Numbered from the stretch's first letter, positions 17,605 to 27,175 are shown. The stretch: DNA of 64,000 nt from Labedella populi (GCF_004078655.1 NZ_RZNC01000003.1:1-64000); one strand, 5' to 3'. Made by a program: numbers and translations. The notes: a model not told the origin generated them from the sequence alone.

Positions 17605-17610
17605 AACATA
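17605..17610 (-). promoter_or_regulatory. -10 element of hisN
   Basis: TATGTT on the minus strand, 6 nt upstream of the GTG start, the spacing expected when transcription starts at the first base of the start codon. Confidence 0.5.
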
Positions 17611-17714
17611 GGGCGTCCGCCGCGTCCACCGCATGTCTGGGTGGAGGCCGGTCGATTGGCGCGCCCTGCGTTCGGATGCTAGTGTTGACCCTCGGTTCGG
17701 GTCATCCGGATCAT

Positions 17715-17787
17715 GCACCTCTAGCTCAATCGGCAGAGCAACTGACTCTTAATCAGTGGGTTCTGGGTTCAAGTCCCAGGGGGTGCA
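17715..17787 (+). tRNA. tRNA-Lys (anticodon CTT)
   Basis: A 73-nt cloverleaf: acceptor GCACCTC/GGGGTGC, D-arm AGCTCAATCGGCAGAGC, anticodon stem ACTGA/TCAGT around CTCTTAA (CTT), T-loop GTTCAAGTC, discriminator A. CCA is not encoded. A strong terminator follows directly. Confidence 0.96.
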
Positions 17788-17793
17788 CGGAAC

Positions 17794-17827
17794 AGCCTCG
17801 AACCTCTCGCCAGGTTCGGGGCTTTTT
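17794..17827 (+). terminator. Intrinsic terminator after tRNA-Lys
   Basis: A 12-bp stem (AGCCTCGAACCT with AGGTTCGGGGCT, one T-G pair), 6-nt loop, followed by a T run: a classical rho-independent terminator ending the tRNA-Lys transcript. Confidence 0.88.
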
Positions 17828-17916
17828 CACTCGATCAGACGCTCCCGTGTGATAGTCAAGGTGCTCGAGTCGCCCGATCCGGCTCAGAGCAACTTCGGGT
17901 GACTGAGAGAGGAAGC

Positions 17917-18225
17917 ATGGAATCCGCGACAGACTCGGCGCTCGACAGCTGGGACGACGATCCGAACGAGTCTCTGTTCGCTCTGCCACAGACCGTGACC
18001 CGGCCGGAGGTATCCGAGCGCTTCGCCGTCATCATCGATGGAACGAGGTACCCACTGGAGCTCGGCGTCGAGATCGAGGAGTTCAAGCGTTCGATCGTGG
18101 CGACGGCCCAGAGCGGCGGCGGCTTCCTGACCATCCCGGGTCTCGGCGGGAACTACTCGGCCTTCGTCTCGGCCGGGCTCGGCCTGTTGATCGAACGGGT
18201 GAGGCGCGACGAGTCGCCTGGTTAG
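17917..18225 (+). CDS. Conserved-looking small protein of unknown function
   Basis: A 102-residue acidic protein starting at ATG 17917, chosen over an in-frame GTG at 17899 because GAGAGGAAG lies directly before it. No membrane segment or known motif. The middle part (ERFAVIIDGTRYPLELGVEIEEFKRSIV) looks like a small beta-alpha fold and the C-terminal half is glycine-rich (TIPGLGGNYSAFVSAGLGLLIERV). Codon use is typical of the genome, which supports a real gene. It stands alone between tRNA-Lys and a convergent VOC gene. Confidence 0.7.
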   Translation: MESATDSALDSWDDDPNESLFALPQTVTRPEVSERFAVIIDGTRYPLELGVEIEEFKRSIVATAQSGGGFLTIPGLGGNYSAFVSAGLGLLIERVRRDESPG

Positions 18226-18315
18226 CCAAGGATCTTGACGGGCCGGTGTTCCGTCCACGGGCTGCACAGCTTCGGTCGCCGAAACCGGTCGTCGGGATCA
18301 GCGACCCGGCGCTCG

Positions 18316-18744
18316 TCAGGTGAAGGAGACCGTGCCGTCGTCCGAGACGTGCCAGCCCGGGTTGTGCGCGATCTCCCACACGACGCCGTTCGGGTCCGCG
18401 ACGATCGCGTGGAAGATCCCCCCGAAGGCGCCGGGCTCGGGAGCGACGATCTCTCGCCCGCCCAGCGAGACGAAGCGCTCCACGGTGTCGACGACCTCGG
18501 ATTCGCTTCCGACGTTGTGGGCGAGGGTGACACCCGCCACCCCGGTCGGCTCGCTCGCTCCGACATCCTCCGCGAACTTCCGTGCCTCGAAGAGCCCCAG
18601 CACGAGACCGGGTGCGATCGGGAAGAAGAGGATCTCGCCGGGCACGTCGAGGAGCGCTTCCCACCCGAGGCCCTCGACATAGAAGCGACGGGCAGCGTCG
18701 AGATCAGGTGTCGACAGTGTGACGAAATGGACGTTCTGACGCAT
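18316..18744 (-). CDS. VOC (glyoxalase/dioxygenase superfamily) protein
   Basis: A 142-residue vicinal-oxygen-chelate fold with two beta-alpha-beta-beta-beta modules. HFVTLSTPDLDAARRFYVEGLGW opens the first; the second ends FHAIVADPNGVVWEIAHNPGW, the usual end with a metal-binding Glu. It could be an antibiotic-binding or lyase-type member; activity cannot be assigned. A TATCAT box 8 nt before the ATG suggests a very short leader. Confidence 0.82.
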   Translation of the reverse strand: MRQNVHFVTLSTPDLDAARRFYVEGLGWEALLDVPGEILFFPIAPGLVLGLFEARKFAEDVGASEPTGVAGVTLAHNVGSESEVVDTVERFVSLGGREIVAPEPGAFGGIFHAIVADPNGVVWEIAHNPGWHVSDDGTVSFT

Positions 18745-18861
18745 GGGTGCTGATGATAGGCGCTCGGCGAGGATCGCGCGAGGCTCCGGCCGAATCCGCT
18801 GCCGTCCAGGTCGCCTCGGTAACGTCGCAGACACACCCGGAAGCAACGTAAGGAGATCAGC

Positions 18862-19317
18862 ATGCCCCAGGTCATCGAAACGATCGACGTCGACGTTCCC
18901 GTCTCCGTCGCCTACAACCAGTGGACCCTCTTCGAGGAGTTCCCCAAGTTCCTCGACGAGGTTGAATCCATCAAGCAGGTCACCGACACCCTCACCGTGT
19001 GGAAGGTCAAGGTCGGCGGGGCGGAGCGTGAGTTCGAGGCGAACATCACCGAACAGCACCCGGACGAGCGCGTCGCCTGGAACAGCACGGGCGGTGAGGT
19101 CGACCACGCCGGCGTCGTCACGTTCCACAAGCTCGGTGACCGCGAGACGCGCGTCACCGTTCAGATCGACTGGGAGCCGACCGGCATCCTCGAGAAGCTC
19201 GGCTCGACGCTCGGCGTCGACAACCACGCCGTCAAGAAGGACCTGAAGAACTTCAAGGAGTTCATCGAGTCCCGCGGCGTCGAAGAGGGCGGCTGGCGCG
19301 GCGACGTCCAGGCCTGA
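18862..19317 (+). CDS. SRPBCC (START-like) family protein
   Basis: A 151-residue helix-grip fold that binds a hydrophobic ligand, related to polyketide cyclase/COQ10-type proteins. Diagnostic segments are IDVDVPVSVAYNQWTLFEEFPKFL at the N-terminus and the C-terminal helix HAVKKDLKNFKEFIESRG. The AAGGAGATCAGC site before the ATG is the strongest Shine-Dalgarno in the area, suggesting high expression. It is monocistronic, with a terminator hairpin 9 nt after the stop. Ligand unknown. Confidence 0.88.
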   Translation: MPQVIETIDVDVPVSVAYNQWTLFEEFPKFLDEVESIKQVTDTLTVWKVKVGGAEREFEANITEQHPDERVAWNSTGGEVDHAGVVTFHKLGDRETRVTVQIDWEPTGILEKLGSTLGVDNHAVKKDLKNFKEFIESRGVEEGGWRGDVQA

Positions 19318-19326
19318 TCGCTCCAT

Positions 19327-19365
19327 CGACGACGGCCGTCCCACCTCGTGGGGCGGCCGTCGTCG
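19327..19365 (+). terminator. Hairpin terminator after the SRPBCC gene
   Basis: A 12-bp perfect stem CGACGACGGCCG/CGGCCGTCGTCG enclosing a smaller CCCAC/GTGGG hairpin, without a T run, as is common in high-GC actinobacteria. It closely resembles the hairpin after ilvC. Confidence 0.7.
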
Positions 19366-19385
19366 TGTGCGCGAGGTCGGACGAC

Positions 19386-19391
19386 TATCGT
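19386..19391 (+). promoter_or_regulatory. -10 element of the downstream small gene
   Basis: TATCGT 7 nt before ATG 19399, predicting a leaderless transcript; no ribosome binding site in between. Confidence 0.5.
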
Positions 19392-19398
19392 TGACGGG

Positions 19399-19752
19399 AT
19401 GATCTCCCGACGCGACGCCGCCATCCGGCTCGACATCCCGCTCGAGATGGCGGCGAAGCACGGCATCCCGAAGGTCCTGACGACCGACGAACTCGAGGCG
19501 ATCGAGGCGGAGCCGCCCGCCTGGCTCGTGCAATCGCGAGCGAATCGCACCGGCAAGCCGGTCTGGGTCGACCTCACGTGCGCCGTCTGTCGTTTCTCCG
19601 AGACGGAGCGCCCGAAGAAGTGGTGGCCGGACTGGACCTTCCTCGCGTGCGACGACCATGACGGCACGGAGCTTCCGCCGGTCGGCGGGGGCATCGACCG
19701 GCAGGCGATCTACGGCATCGGCTCGCGGTTCATCGCCTACGTCGACGCCTAG
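19399..19752 (+). CDS. Conserved hypothetical protein
   Basis: A 117-residue soluble protein. The N-terminus (RRDAAIRLDIPLEMAAKHGIPKVLTTDELEAIE) looks like a small helical or winged-helix-like domain; a CAVC pair and a later Cys and His (LACDDHDG) could bind a metal. The family is not recognised. It ends YVDA and overlaps the convergent phosphoesterase by 4 nt at the stop codons. Codon use is normal for the genome. Confidence 0.75.
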   Translation: MISRRDAAIRLDIPLEMAAKHGIPKVLTTDELEAIEAEPPAWLVQSRANRTGKPVWVDLTCAVCRFSETERPKKWWPDWTFLACDDHDGTELPPVGGGIDRQAIYGIGSRFIAYVDA

Positions 19753-20264
19753 ACCGGTCGCCGCTGCGGCAACCGGTGGAGCTCGACGGACGTGATCAGA
19801 CCGTCGTCGAGCACAAGGCGCATGAACGTGCCGTGCGGCTGCCGACGCCGATCCGTCGGTGATCCGGGATTGAGCAGCCGCATGCCTCGCGGCGTCTCGG
19901 TGTCCCAGGGGATGTGGCTATGGCCGAAGACGAGCAGGTCGACGTCGGGGAAGGCATCGTCCATGCGCTTCTCCCGGCCATTCGACGAACCCGTCTCGTG
20001 TACGACGGCGAGGCGAACGCCGTCGACGGCGGCTCGCGCCACCTCGGGGAGGCGGGCACGCAGATCCGCTCCGTCGTTGTTCCCGACCACACCGATGAGC
20101 CGGGCGGCACGCGTCTCGAGAAGATCGAGCGTCTCAGCGTCGACCCAGTCTCCGGCGTGCACGACGATGTCGACCCCATCGATCGCCTCGAGAACGGCGT
20201 CCGGAAGGACCTTGGCGCGCTTCGGCAGGTGGGTGTCGGCGAGGAGGAGGACGCTCGTCGTCAT
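19749..20264 (-). CDS. Metallophosphoesterase (YfcE/MJ0936 family)
   Basis: A 171-residue calcineurin-like phosphoesterase. All metal-binding motifs are visible: LADTHLPKR (D-x-H), VHAGDWVD (GD), GVVGNNDG (GN-D), VVHETG (H) and VFGHSHIPW (GHSH). Small proteins of this type act on phosphodiesters such as cyclic nucleotides or nucleic-acid fragments; the natural substrate is unknown. It is convergent with the upstream small gene and 15 nt upstream, in the direction of transcription, of none on its own strand. Confidence 0.88.
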   Translation of the reverse strand: MTTSVLLLADTHLPKRAKVLPDAVLEAIDGVDIVVHAGDWVDAETLDLLETRAARLIGVVGNNDGADLRARLPEVARAAVDGVRLAVVHETGSSNGREKRMDDAFPDVDLLVFGHSHIPWDTETPRGMRLLNPGSPTDRRRQPHGTFMRLVLDDGLITSVELHRLPQRRPV

Positions 20265-20279
20265 GTCCGGGAGGCGCCG

Positions 20280-20708
20280 CTAGGACGCCGCAGTCGTCCG
20301 GTCGGCGCCGCGGAGGTGCAGCCCTGTGGAGGGCGAGACGATCGCGGGATCGACGGCGTCGGGGTCGTGGCGACGCGGGTCGGCCCAGACGGCGATGGCC
20401 GCGTGTTCCCGGCGCGCGGACTCTGCTGCGGCCGCCTTGCCGTGGGTCGGTGCATGAGAGGGAAGCACGTCGGGACCGACGATCGACCGCGTGATCGCGA
20501 GGGAGAGGGAACGCGCCGCGAGTTGCGAGAAGATCGCATCGGTGTCGGCGGCGCTCCGCAGGACGAGGGAGTACCGGCCCTCGGGGCCGAGAGCGTCGAG
20601 CACCTTGCGATTGACGAGGTCGTAGACCTCGTCGGGGGAGAGACTCGAACTCGGGGAGGGGGTCGGAGGAATGACCGGAACCTGCGAGCGTCGGCGGCGA
20701 CCGAACAT
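20280..20708 (-). CDS. Conserved hypothetical protein
   Basis: A 142-residue protein starting at ATG 20708, after GGGGGA. A basic N-terminus (FGRRRRSQ) and a Pro/Ser linker precede a helical region (SPDEVYDLVNRKVLDALGPEGRYSLVLRSAADTDAIF). No signal peptide or membrane helix is evident. The family is not recognised. It may be co-transcribed with the phosphoesterase, whose start is 15 nt downstream of its stop. Confidence 0.65.
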   Translation of the reverse strand: MFGRRRRSQVPVIPPTPSPSSSLSPDEVYDLVNRKVLDALGPEGRYSLVLRSAADTDAIFSQLAARSLSLAITRSIVGPDVLPSHAPTHGKAAAAESARREHAAIAVWADPRRHDPDAVDPAIVSPSTGLHLRGADRTTAAS

Positions 20709-20787
20709 GGAGCGTCCCCCGTTCAGAGCTGAAGTGCGCCCATCATCTCGCGGGGGACGCGCCATCGGTCGGTGACACGCCGGACCG

Positions 20788-21006
20788 TTACCGCCGGCGG
20801 TCCTGGATCTTCTTGCGCTTCTTCTCCGCCGGGGTGTCGTTCGCTTCGTCGGCGACGGAGCCGACCGCGAGCGCGAGCGTCGCGATCCAGGAGATCCAGA
20901 TGAAGACGAGACGCCAGTCGCGCGGGCCCTTCCGCGTCGCCTGCAGCGTCTGGAAGCCGCCGAACACCGCGCCGATGATGGCCGAGTTCATGATGTATTT
21001 CCGCAT
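20788..21006 (-). CDS. Small membrane protein of unknown function
   Basis: A 72-residue protein with one or two hydrophobic segments (IIGAVFGGFQTLQ; WRLVFIWISWIATLALAVGSVA) and a strongly basic C-terminus (KKRKKIQDRRR). AAAGGA precedes the ATG. It resembles the many short membrane proteins of actinobacteria, and no function can be assigned. Confidence 0.65.
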   Translation of the reverse strand: MRKYIMNSAIIGAVFGGFQTLQATRKGPRDWRLVFIWISWIATLALAVGSVADEANDTPAEKKRKKIQDRRR

Positions 21007-21237
21007 GAGGGGTCCTTTCGCTCGGGGCCAACGCTAGTGGATCGGCCTCCCGGGCTCCGGGGTTTGCGTGCGGCCGTGCCTCACGGTAGGAGGGACCGTT
21101 GGTCGGGGAGCGCGCCGCGGCACGGCGGTCGTCCACCCCTTCGGGCGGACGCAGCGCGCTGATAACCTGGGAACCCGTCAGGGCGGAAGGACATCATCAT
21201 CGCCAGCCACACCGAGACCGATCACCACGACGACACC

Positions 21238-22737
21238 GTGACCCTCGAGGCGGAGAGCTACGACTTCGTCGTCGTCGCGAACAGACTCCCCGTCGACAGC
21301 GTCACCGAACCCGACGGGAGCCAGGGCTGGAAGCTGTCGCCCGGGGGTCTCGTGACGGCGCTCGAACCCGTCATGCGCTCGGCTGATGGAGCCTGGATCG
21401 GCTGGCCGGGCGCCGCGGACACCCACATCGACCCCTTCGAGCACGACGGCATCACGATGGTGCCGGTCGCCCTCGACGAGACCGAGGTCGAGCGCTACTA
21501 CGAGGGCTTCTCGAACGACACGCTGTGGCCGCTGTACCACGACGTCATCGCGCAGCCGAGCTATCACCGCGAGTGGTGGGACTCCTACGTGACCGTCAAT
21601 CGTCGTTTCGCCGACCGCGCCGCTGCGCTCGCCTCGCACGGGGGAGTGGTGTGGGTCCACGACTACCAGTTGCAGCTCGTGCCCGGGATGCTCCGGGAGA
21701 AGCGGCCGGACCTCACGATCGGGTTCTTCAACCACATCCCCTTCCCTGCATACGGCCTGTACTCGCAGCTGCCGTGGCGTCGCCAGATCCTCTCGGGCCT
21801 CCTCGGTGCCGACGTCATCGGCTTCCAGCGGACCGCCGACGCGGGGAACTTCCAGCGCGCCGTCCGGCGACTCTTTGGCTACGAGACCCGCGGCTCCTCC
21901 ATTCGAGTGCCCCTCGAGGACACGAGCGAGCGCCGGCCGGAGAAGTCCCGCACGGTCGTCGCGCGCGCCTTCCCGATCTCGATCGACTCCGCGTCGTTCG
22001 CGGAGCTCGCGCAGAACCCCGACGTCATCGAACGGGCCCGTCAGATCCGCGAGGACCTCGGGAACCCGAAGACGATCCTCTTCGGCGTCGACCGGCTCGA
22101 CTACACGAAAGGCATCCGGCACCGACTCAAGGCGTTCGCCGAGTTGCTGCAGGACGGCCGCCTCGATGCGGAGGAGACGACGCTCATCCAGGTCGCGAGC
22201 CCCTCACGTGAGCGGGTCGCCGCCTACATGGAGCTCCGCGACGAGATCGAGATGACAGTCGGCCGCATCAACGGCGACTACGGTTCGATCGGTCGCGCTC
22301 CCGTGCACTACCTGCACCACGGCTACCCGCGTGACGAGATGGTGGCGCTGTACCTCGCGGCCGACGTGATGCTCGTCACGGCCCTCCGCGACGGGATGAA
22401 CCTCGTCGCGAAAGAGTACGTCGCGTCACGCATCGATGGCGACGGCGTGCTCATCCTGAGCGAGTTCGCGGGCGCGTCCGACGACTTGCGCCAGGCCCTC
22501 CTCATCAACCCCCACGACATCCAAGGGGTCAAGGAGGCCATCATGACGGCCGTCGACATGGAGCCGCGCGAGCGCAAGCGCCGGATGCGGGCGCTCCGCC
22601 GCCGCGTGCTCGAGAACGACGTCGCCAAGTGGTCGCAGACCTTCCTCGACGAGTTGAGCCGGGCCTCCCACGCGTCCGGTGGCGCTCCGGTTCCGGGGGG
22701 AGCCGACGCCGAGGACGCCCGGGAGGACCGGGAATGA
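21238..22737 (+). CDS. otsA: Trehalose-6-phosphate synthase (OtsA, GT20)
   Basis: Makes trehalose 6-phosphate from UDP-glucose (or another NDP-glucose) and glucose 6-phosphate. GT20 landmarks are FVVVANRLPV, SPGGLVTALEPV, WIGWPG, VHDYQLQLVPGMLR, HIPFPAYGLYSQLPWR, GVDRLDYTKGIRHRLKAF and DGMNLVAKEYVA. GTG 21238 is the only standard start in frame but has no ribosome binding site. GGAAGG at 21185-21190 is instead followed by three in-frame ATC codons (21193-21201), so initiation at ATC with about 15 extra residues is possible. It overlaps otsB as ATGA. Confidence 0.95.
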   Translation: MTLEAESYDFVVVANRLPVDSVTEPDGSQGWKLSPGGLVTALEPVMRSADGAWIGWPGAADTHIDPFEHDGITMVPVALDETEVERYYEGFSNDTLWPLYHDVIAQPSYHREWWDSYVTVNRRFADRAAALASHGGVVWVHDYQLQLVPGMLREKRPDLTIGFFNHIPFPAYGLYSQLPWRRQILSGLLGADVIGFQRTADAGNFQRAVRRLFGYETRGSSIRVPLEDTSERRPEKSRTVVARAFPISIDSASFAELAQNPDVIERARQIREDLGNPKTILFGVDRLDYTKGIRHRLKAFAELLQDGRLDAEETTLIQVASPSRERVAAYMELRDEIEMTVGRINGDYGSIGRAPVHYLHHGYPRDEMVALYLAADVMLVTALRDGMNLVAKEYVASRIDGDGVLILSEFAGASDDLRQALLINPHDIQGVKEAIMTAVDMEPRERKRRMRALRRRVLENDVAKWSQTFLDELSRASHASGGAPVPGGADAEDAREDRE

Positions 22738-23519
22738 CGCTCGAAGGTCCGCTCGAGGCGGCGCTCTCGCGGCTCGCGGAGACGGACGTCCTGCTCGTCG
22801 CCCTCGACTTCGACGGCAACATCTCACCACACGTCGACGACCCGTCCGGCGCCCGGCCCCTTCCGGAGGCGGCGCGCGCGATCGAGCAGCTGGCGGCGCT
22901 CGAGGGGACGTCCGTCGCTCTCGTGTCCGGGCGCGCCATCGCTTCGCTCGTCGAGGTGTCGGGAGTCGGCGACGATGTGCTCCTCTCGGGTTCGCACGGG
23001 GGCGAGTACCGAATGGAGCCCGGGGCGCCGCCTCTCGCGCTCAGTGCTGAGGAGCTCGACGTCGTCGACAGGCTCGGCGCCGTCCTGCACGACGTGGCGC
23101 GCCAGCACCCGGGGACCGAGGTCGAGTCGAAGCCCGCCGGGCATGCGCTCCATCTCCGGAACGCTGATGCGGACACGGCACTCGATGCCCAGCACGTCGT
23201 TCGACGGCGGGTCCTCGCGGAGCTTCCGGGCATCACGGCCCGTCCGGGGAAGGACGTCGAGGAGTTCTCGGTGCTCGCGGCGACGAAGGGCGATGCGATC
23301 GTGCGACTGCGCGACCACGTGAAGGCGAGCGCCGTCTTCTACTCGGGAGACGACCTCACCGACGAGGACGCCTTCCGCGTGCTCGGTGACGGCGACGTCG
23401 GAGTCAAGGTGGGAGCCGGCGACACTCTGGCGCCGTTCCGGGTGCCGTCACCCACGGAGGTCGCCGACGTGCTCGTGCGCCTCGTCGAGTTGCGGAGCGC
23501 CGTCGTCCGCTCCCGCTGA
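22734..23519 (+). CDS. otsB: Trehalose-6-phosphate phosphatase (OtsB)
   Basis: A 261-residue HAD-superfamily enzyme that dephosphorylates trehalose 6-phosphate to trehalose, a compatible solute. HAD motif I is present as LDFDGNISPHVD, with nucleophile and acid Asp in the D-x-D pair; motif II is SGRA, and motif IV is YSGDDLTDEDAFRVL. The ATG at 22734 overlaps otsA and follows GGGAGGA. Being co-translated with otsA ensures that the intermediate does not build up. Confidence 0.93.
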   Translation: MTLEGPLEAALSRLAETDVLLVALDFDGNISPHVDDPSGARPLPEAARAIEQLAALEGTSVALVSGRAIASLVEVSGVGDDVLLSGSHGGEYRMEPGAPPLALSAEELDVVDRLGAVLHDVARQHPGTEVESKPAGHALHLRNADADTALDAQHVVRRRVLAELPGITARPGKDVEEFSVLAATKGDAIVRLRDHVKASAVFYSGDDLTDEDAFRVLGDGDVGVKVGAGDTLAPFRVPSPTEVADVLVRLVELRSAVVRSR

Positions 23520-23607
23520 CACCGGTCTCAGGGCTGCAGGAGCCGAGAGGACTCCGCAGTTCGCGACGGGTCCGCGCGGAATGGCCGAGGCGGCATCGCT
23601 CGGGTTC

Positions 23608-23613
23608 TAGACT
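23608..23613 (+). promoter_or_regulatory. -10 element of ilvD
   Basis: TAGACT 6 nt before the ilvD ATG, implying a leaderless mRNA; there is no Shine-Dalgarno in the gap and so no room for a leader-peptide attenuator. Confidence 0.6.
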
Positions 23614-23619
23614 CGACAC

Positions 23620-25314
23620 ATGCCAGACATCGATGTGAAACCGCGGTCGCGCGCGGTCACCGACGGGATCGAAGCGACGACGAGCCGTGGAATGCTCCGC
23701 GCCGTCGGCATGGGCGATGAGGACTGGGACAAACCCCAGATCGGCATCGCGAGCTCGTGGAACGAGATCACGCCGTGCAACCTCTCGCTCGACCGTCTCG
23801 CCCAGGGTGCCAAGGAAGGCGTGCACTCCGGCGGCGGGTACCCGCTGCAGTTCGGGACGATCTCGGTCTCCGACGGCATCTCGATGGGCCACGAGGGGAT
23901 GCACTTCTCGCTCGTCTCGCGTGAGGTCATCGCCGACTCCGTGGAGACCGTCGTGATGGCCGAGCGCCTCGACGGCACGGTGCTGCTCGCGGGTTGCGAC
24001 AAGTCGCTCCCGGGCATGCTCATGGCCGCAGCCCGCCTCGACCTTGCCTCCGTGTTCCTCTACGCCGGTTCGATCGCGCCCGGGTGGGTCAAGCTCACGG
24101 ACGGGACGGAGAAGGAGGTCACGATCATCGACTCCTTCGAGGCGGTCGGGGCCTGCAAGGCCGGCACGATGAGCGAAGAGGACCTCAAGCGCATCGAGTG
24201 CGCGATCGCCCCCGGCGAAGGAGCCTGCGGTGGCATGTACACCGCGAATACGATGGCCTCCGTCGCCGAGGCGCTCGGCATGAGCCTCCCCGGTTCCGCC
24301 TCACCGCCCTCCGCAGACCGCCGCCGCGACTACTTCGCACACCGCTCGGGCGAAGCCGTCGTGAACATGCTCAAGAAGGGCATCACGGCGCGTCAGATCC
24401 TTACACGCAAGGCCTTCGAGAACGCGATCGCCGTCGCCATGGCGTTCGGCGGCTCGACGAACGTCGTCCTGCACCTGCTCGCGATCGCGCGCGAGGCAGA
24501 GGTAGACCTCACCCTCGACGACTTCAACCGCATCGGCGACAGGGTCCCGCACATCGGAGACCTCAAGCCGTTCGGGAAGTACGTCATGAACGACGTCGAC
24601 CGCCACGGCGGCGTGCCCGTCGTCATGAAGGCGCTGCTCGACGCGGGTCTCCTCCACGGCGACTGCCTCACCGTGACGGGGAAGACGGTCGCGGAGAACC
24701 TCGCCGACATCAACCCGGACCCGCTCGACGGGACGGTCCTCCGCACGCTCGACAACCCGATCCACGCGACCGGTGGCCTCACGGTCCTCAAGGGCTCGTT
24801 CGCCCCCGAAGGCGCGGTCGTCAAGACCGCAGGCTTCGACGCGCAGGTCTTCGAGGGTCCGGCTCGCGTGTTCGAGCGCGAGCGGGCCGCGATGGACGCA
24901 CTGACCGAGGGGAAGATCTCGGCAGGAGACGTCGTCATCATCCGCTACGAAGGCCCGAAGGGCGGTCCCGGGATGCGCGAGATGCTCGCCATCACGGCGG
25001 CCATCAAGGGCGCCGGGCTCGGGAAAGATGTATTACTCTTGACGGACGGACGATTCTCAGGCGGCACAACCGGCCTGTGCATCGGCCACATAGCACCCGA
25101 AGCGGTGGACGCTGGTCCCATCGCCTTCGTGCGCGATGGTGATCTGATACGGGTCGATATCGCTGCTCGCTCGCTCGACCTACTTGTCGACGACGCTGAG
25201 CTGGCTGCCCGCCGAGAAGGCTGGGCCCCTCTTCCTCCGCGCTATACCCGTGGCGTCCTCGCGAAGTACTCCAAGCTCGTGCACTCCGCAGCGGAGGGCG
25301 CGATCACGGGCTAG
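23620..25314 (+). CDS. ilvD: Dihydroxy-acid dehydratase
   Basis: An iron-sulfur enzyme that dehydrates dihydroxy-isovalerate and dihydroxy-methylvalerate in valine/isoleucine synthesis. 564 residues with the cluster cysteines in [16 protein letters not shown] and [14 protein letters not shown], and the C-terminal block [19 protein letters not shown]. From about 25021 to 25252 codon use changes abruptly to TTA, CTA, ATA, TCA, ACA, GCA, CGA and many GCT/GAT codons, while the protein stays conserved, suggesting a recombined 3' segment. It is 52 nt upstream of ilvB. Confidence 0.96.
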   Translation: MPDIDVKPRSRAVTDGIEATTSRGMLRAVGMGDEDWDKPQIGIASSWNEITPCNLSLDRLAQGAKEGVHSGGGYPLQFGTISVSDGISMGHEGMHFSLVSREVIADSVETVVMAERLDGTVLLAGCDKSLPGMLMAAARLDLASVFLYAGSIAPGWVKLTDGTEKEVTIIDSFEAVGACKAGTMSEEDLKRIECAIAPGEGACGGMYTANTMASVAEALGMSLPGSASPPSADRRRDYFAHRSGEAVVNMLKKGITARQILTRKAFENAIAVAMAFGGSTNVVLHLLAIAREAEVDLTLDDFNRIGDRVPHIGDLKPFGKYVMNDVDRHGGVPVVMKALLDAGLLHGDCLTVTGKTVAENLADINPDPLDGTVLRTLDNPIHATGGLTVLKGSFAPEGAVVKTAGFDAQVFEGPARVFERERAAMDALTEGKISAGDVVIIRYEGPKGGPGMREMLAITAAIKGAGLGKDVLLLTDGRFSGGTTGLCIGHIAPEAVDAGPIAFVRDGDLIRVDIAARSLDLLVDDAELAARREGWAPLPPRYTRGVLAKYSKLVHSAAEGAITG

Positions 25315-25366
25315 CCCCGCGTCGCCGGTCCGCCGGAACCCGATTCCAATCGTCAAGGAAACACTC

Positions 25367-27175
25367 ATGTCTTCCGATCCCATCCCCACTCCGCTTCCGC
25401 GGAGGCCGCACGCTGCCGCGGTGCAGCCCGAGGAGATCACCGGAGCCGCCGCGGTCGTGCGGACCCTCGAGCTCCTCGGCGTCGACGACATCTTCGGTCT
25501 TCCCGGCGGCGCCATCCTCCCGGTCTACGACCCGCTCATGGATTCGACCGAGGTGCGCCACATCCTCGTCCGTCACGAGCAGGGCGCCGGCCACGCCGCC
25601 GAGGGTTACGCGGCGTCGAGCGGTCGCCTCGGCGTCTGCATCGCGACCTCCGGTCCCGGCGCGACGAACCTCGTGACGGCGATCGCCGACGCCTACATGG
25701 ACTCGGTGCCGCTGCTCGCGATCACGGGCCAGGTCTTCTCGACCCTCATGGGGACCGACGCGTTCCAGGAAGCGGACATCGTCGGCATCACGATGCCCGT
25801 CACGAAGCACTCCTTCCTCGTGAAGGACGCGAAAGACATCCCGTCGACGATCGCCGCCGCCGCGCACATCGCGACGACGGGACGCCCGGGCCCCGTCCTC
25901 GTCGACATCACGAAGGACGCGCAGCAGGCGACCGCACCGTTCATCTGGCCGCCGAAGATCGACCTGCCCGGCTACCGTCCGGTGACGAAGGCGCACGGAA
26001 AGCAAGTGCAGGCGGCCGCCCAGCTCCTCGTGGAGGCGAAGAAGCCGGTCCTCTACGTCGGTGGAGGCGTCATCCGGGCGAAGGCGTCCGTGGAGCTCCT
26101 CGAACTCGCCGAGCAGACGGGTGCCCCCGTCGTCACGACGCTCATGGCCCGCGGGGCCTTCCCCGACTCGCACGAGCAGCAGCTCGGCATGCCCGGGATG
26201 CACGGAACGGTACCGGCGGTGCTCGCGCTCCAGGAGTCCGACCTCATCATCGCGCTCGGCGCGCGCTTCGACGACCGCGTCACCGGCAAGGCCGAGCTCT
26301 TCGCGCCCAACGCCAAGGTCGTGCACGTCGACGTCGATCCCGCGGAGATCTCGAAGATCCGGATCGCCGACGTCCCGATCGTCGGAGACGCGAAGGACGT
26401 CATCGTCGACCTCACGGCGGCGTACCTCTCGGCGAAGAAGGAGACGACACCCGACATCGCCGACTGGTGGACGTATCTGAACGGCCTCCGGGAGGAGTTC
26501 CCCCTCGGCTATGCGCCGACGACGGACGGCCTCCTCGCTCCGCAGTACGTCATCCAGCGCATCGGCGAGCTCACCGGTCCGGAGGGTGTCTACGCCTCGG
26601 GTGTCGGTCAGCACCAGATGTGGGCGGCCCAGTTCATCAAGTACGAGCGCCCGAACTCCTGGCTGAACTCCGGTGGCGCCGGAACGATGGGCTACTCGGT
26701 GCCCGCCGCGATGGGAGCCAAGGTGGCCGAGCCCGACCGCGACGTGTGGGCGATCGACGGCGACGGTTGCTTCCAGATGACCAATCAGGAACTCGCCACC
26801 TGCGCGATCAACAACATCCCGATCAAGGTCGCGGTCATCAACAATTCGTCGCTCGGCATGGTGCGGCAGTGGCAGACGCTGTTCTACGACGGCCGCTACT
26901 CGAACACCGACCTCAACACGGGACACGACACCATCCGCGTGCCCGACTTCGTGAAGCTCGCCGAGGCGTACGGCTGCCTCGGGATCCGCGTCACGACGGA
27001 GGAGGAGGTCGACGCCGCGATCAAGCTCGCCCTCGAGACGAACGATCGCCCCGTCGTGATCGACTTCGTCGTGAGTGCGGACGCGATGGTGTGGCCGATG
27101 GTGCCGCAGGGCGTGAGCAACAGCTACGTCCAGTACGCGCGAGACCACAGCCCCGCGTTCGAGGAGGAGATCTGA
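25367..27175 (+). CDS. ilvB: Acetolactate synthase large subunit
   Basis: A thiamine-diphosphate enzyme catalysing the first common step of valine, leucine and isoleucine synthesis. 602 residues: catalytic Glu71 in [15 protein letters not shown], the FAD-binding middle domain, and the TPP/Mg motif [19 protein letters not shown]. The ATG at 25367 follows AAGGAA; the longer open frame reads antisense-like residues from the ilvD end. The gap to ilvD has no leader peptide or terminator. It is followed after 1 nt by ilvN. Confidence 0.96.
   Translation: MSSDPIPTPLPRRPHAAAVQPEEITGAAAVVRTLELLGVDDIFGLPGGAILPVYDPLMDSTEVRHILVRHEQGAGHAAEGYAASSGRLGVCIATSGPGATNLVTAIADAYMDSVPLLAITGQVFSTLMGTDAFQEADIVGITMPVTKHSFLVKDAKDIPSTIAAAAHIATTGRPGPVLVDITKDAQQATAPFIWPPKIDLPGYRPVTKAHGKQVQAAAQLLVEAKKPVLYVGGGVIRAKASVELLELAEQTGAPVVTTLMARGAFPDSHEQQLGMPGMHGTVPAVLALQESDLIIALGARFDDRVTGKAELFAPNAKVVHVDVDPAEISKIRIADVPIVGDAKDVIVDLTAAYLSAKKETTPDIADWWTYLNGLREEFPLGYAPTTDGLLAPQYVIQRIGELTGPEGVYASGVGQHQMWAAQFIKYERPNSWLNSGGAGTMGYSVPAAMGAKVAEPDRDVWAIDGDGCFQMTNQELATCAINNIPIKVAVINNSSLGMVRQWQTLFYDGRYSNTDLNTGHDTIRVPDFVKLAEAYGCLGIRVTTEEEVDAAIKLALETNDRPVVIDFVVSADAMVWPMVPQGVSNSYVQYARDHSPAFEEEI

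Noticed and set aside
25315-25366. Attenuator before ilvB
   Set aside because: The 52-nt gap has no short Leu/Ile/Val-rich frame, hairpin or T-box features.
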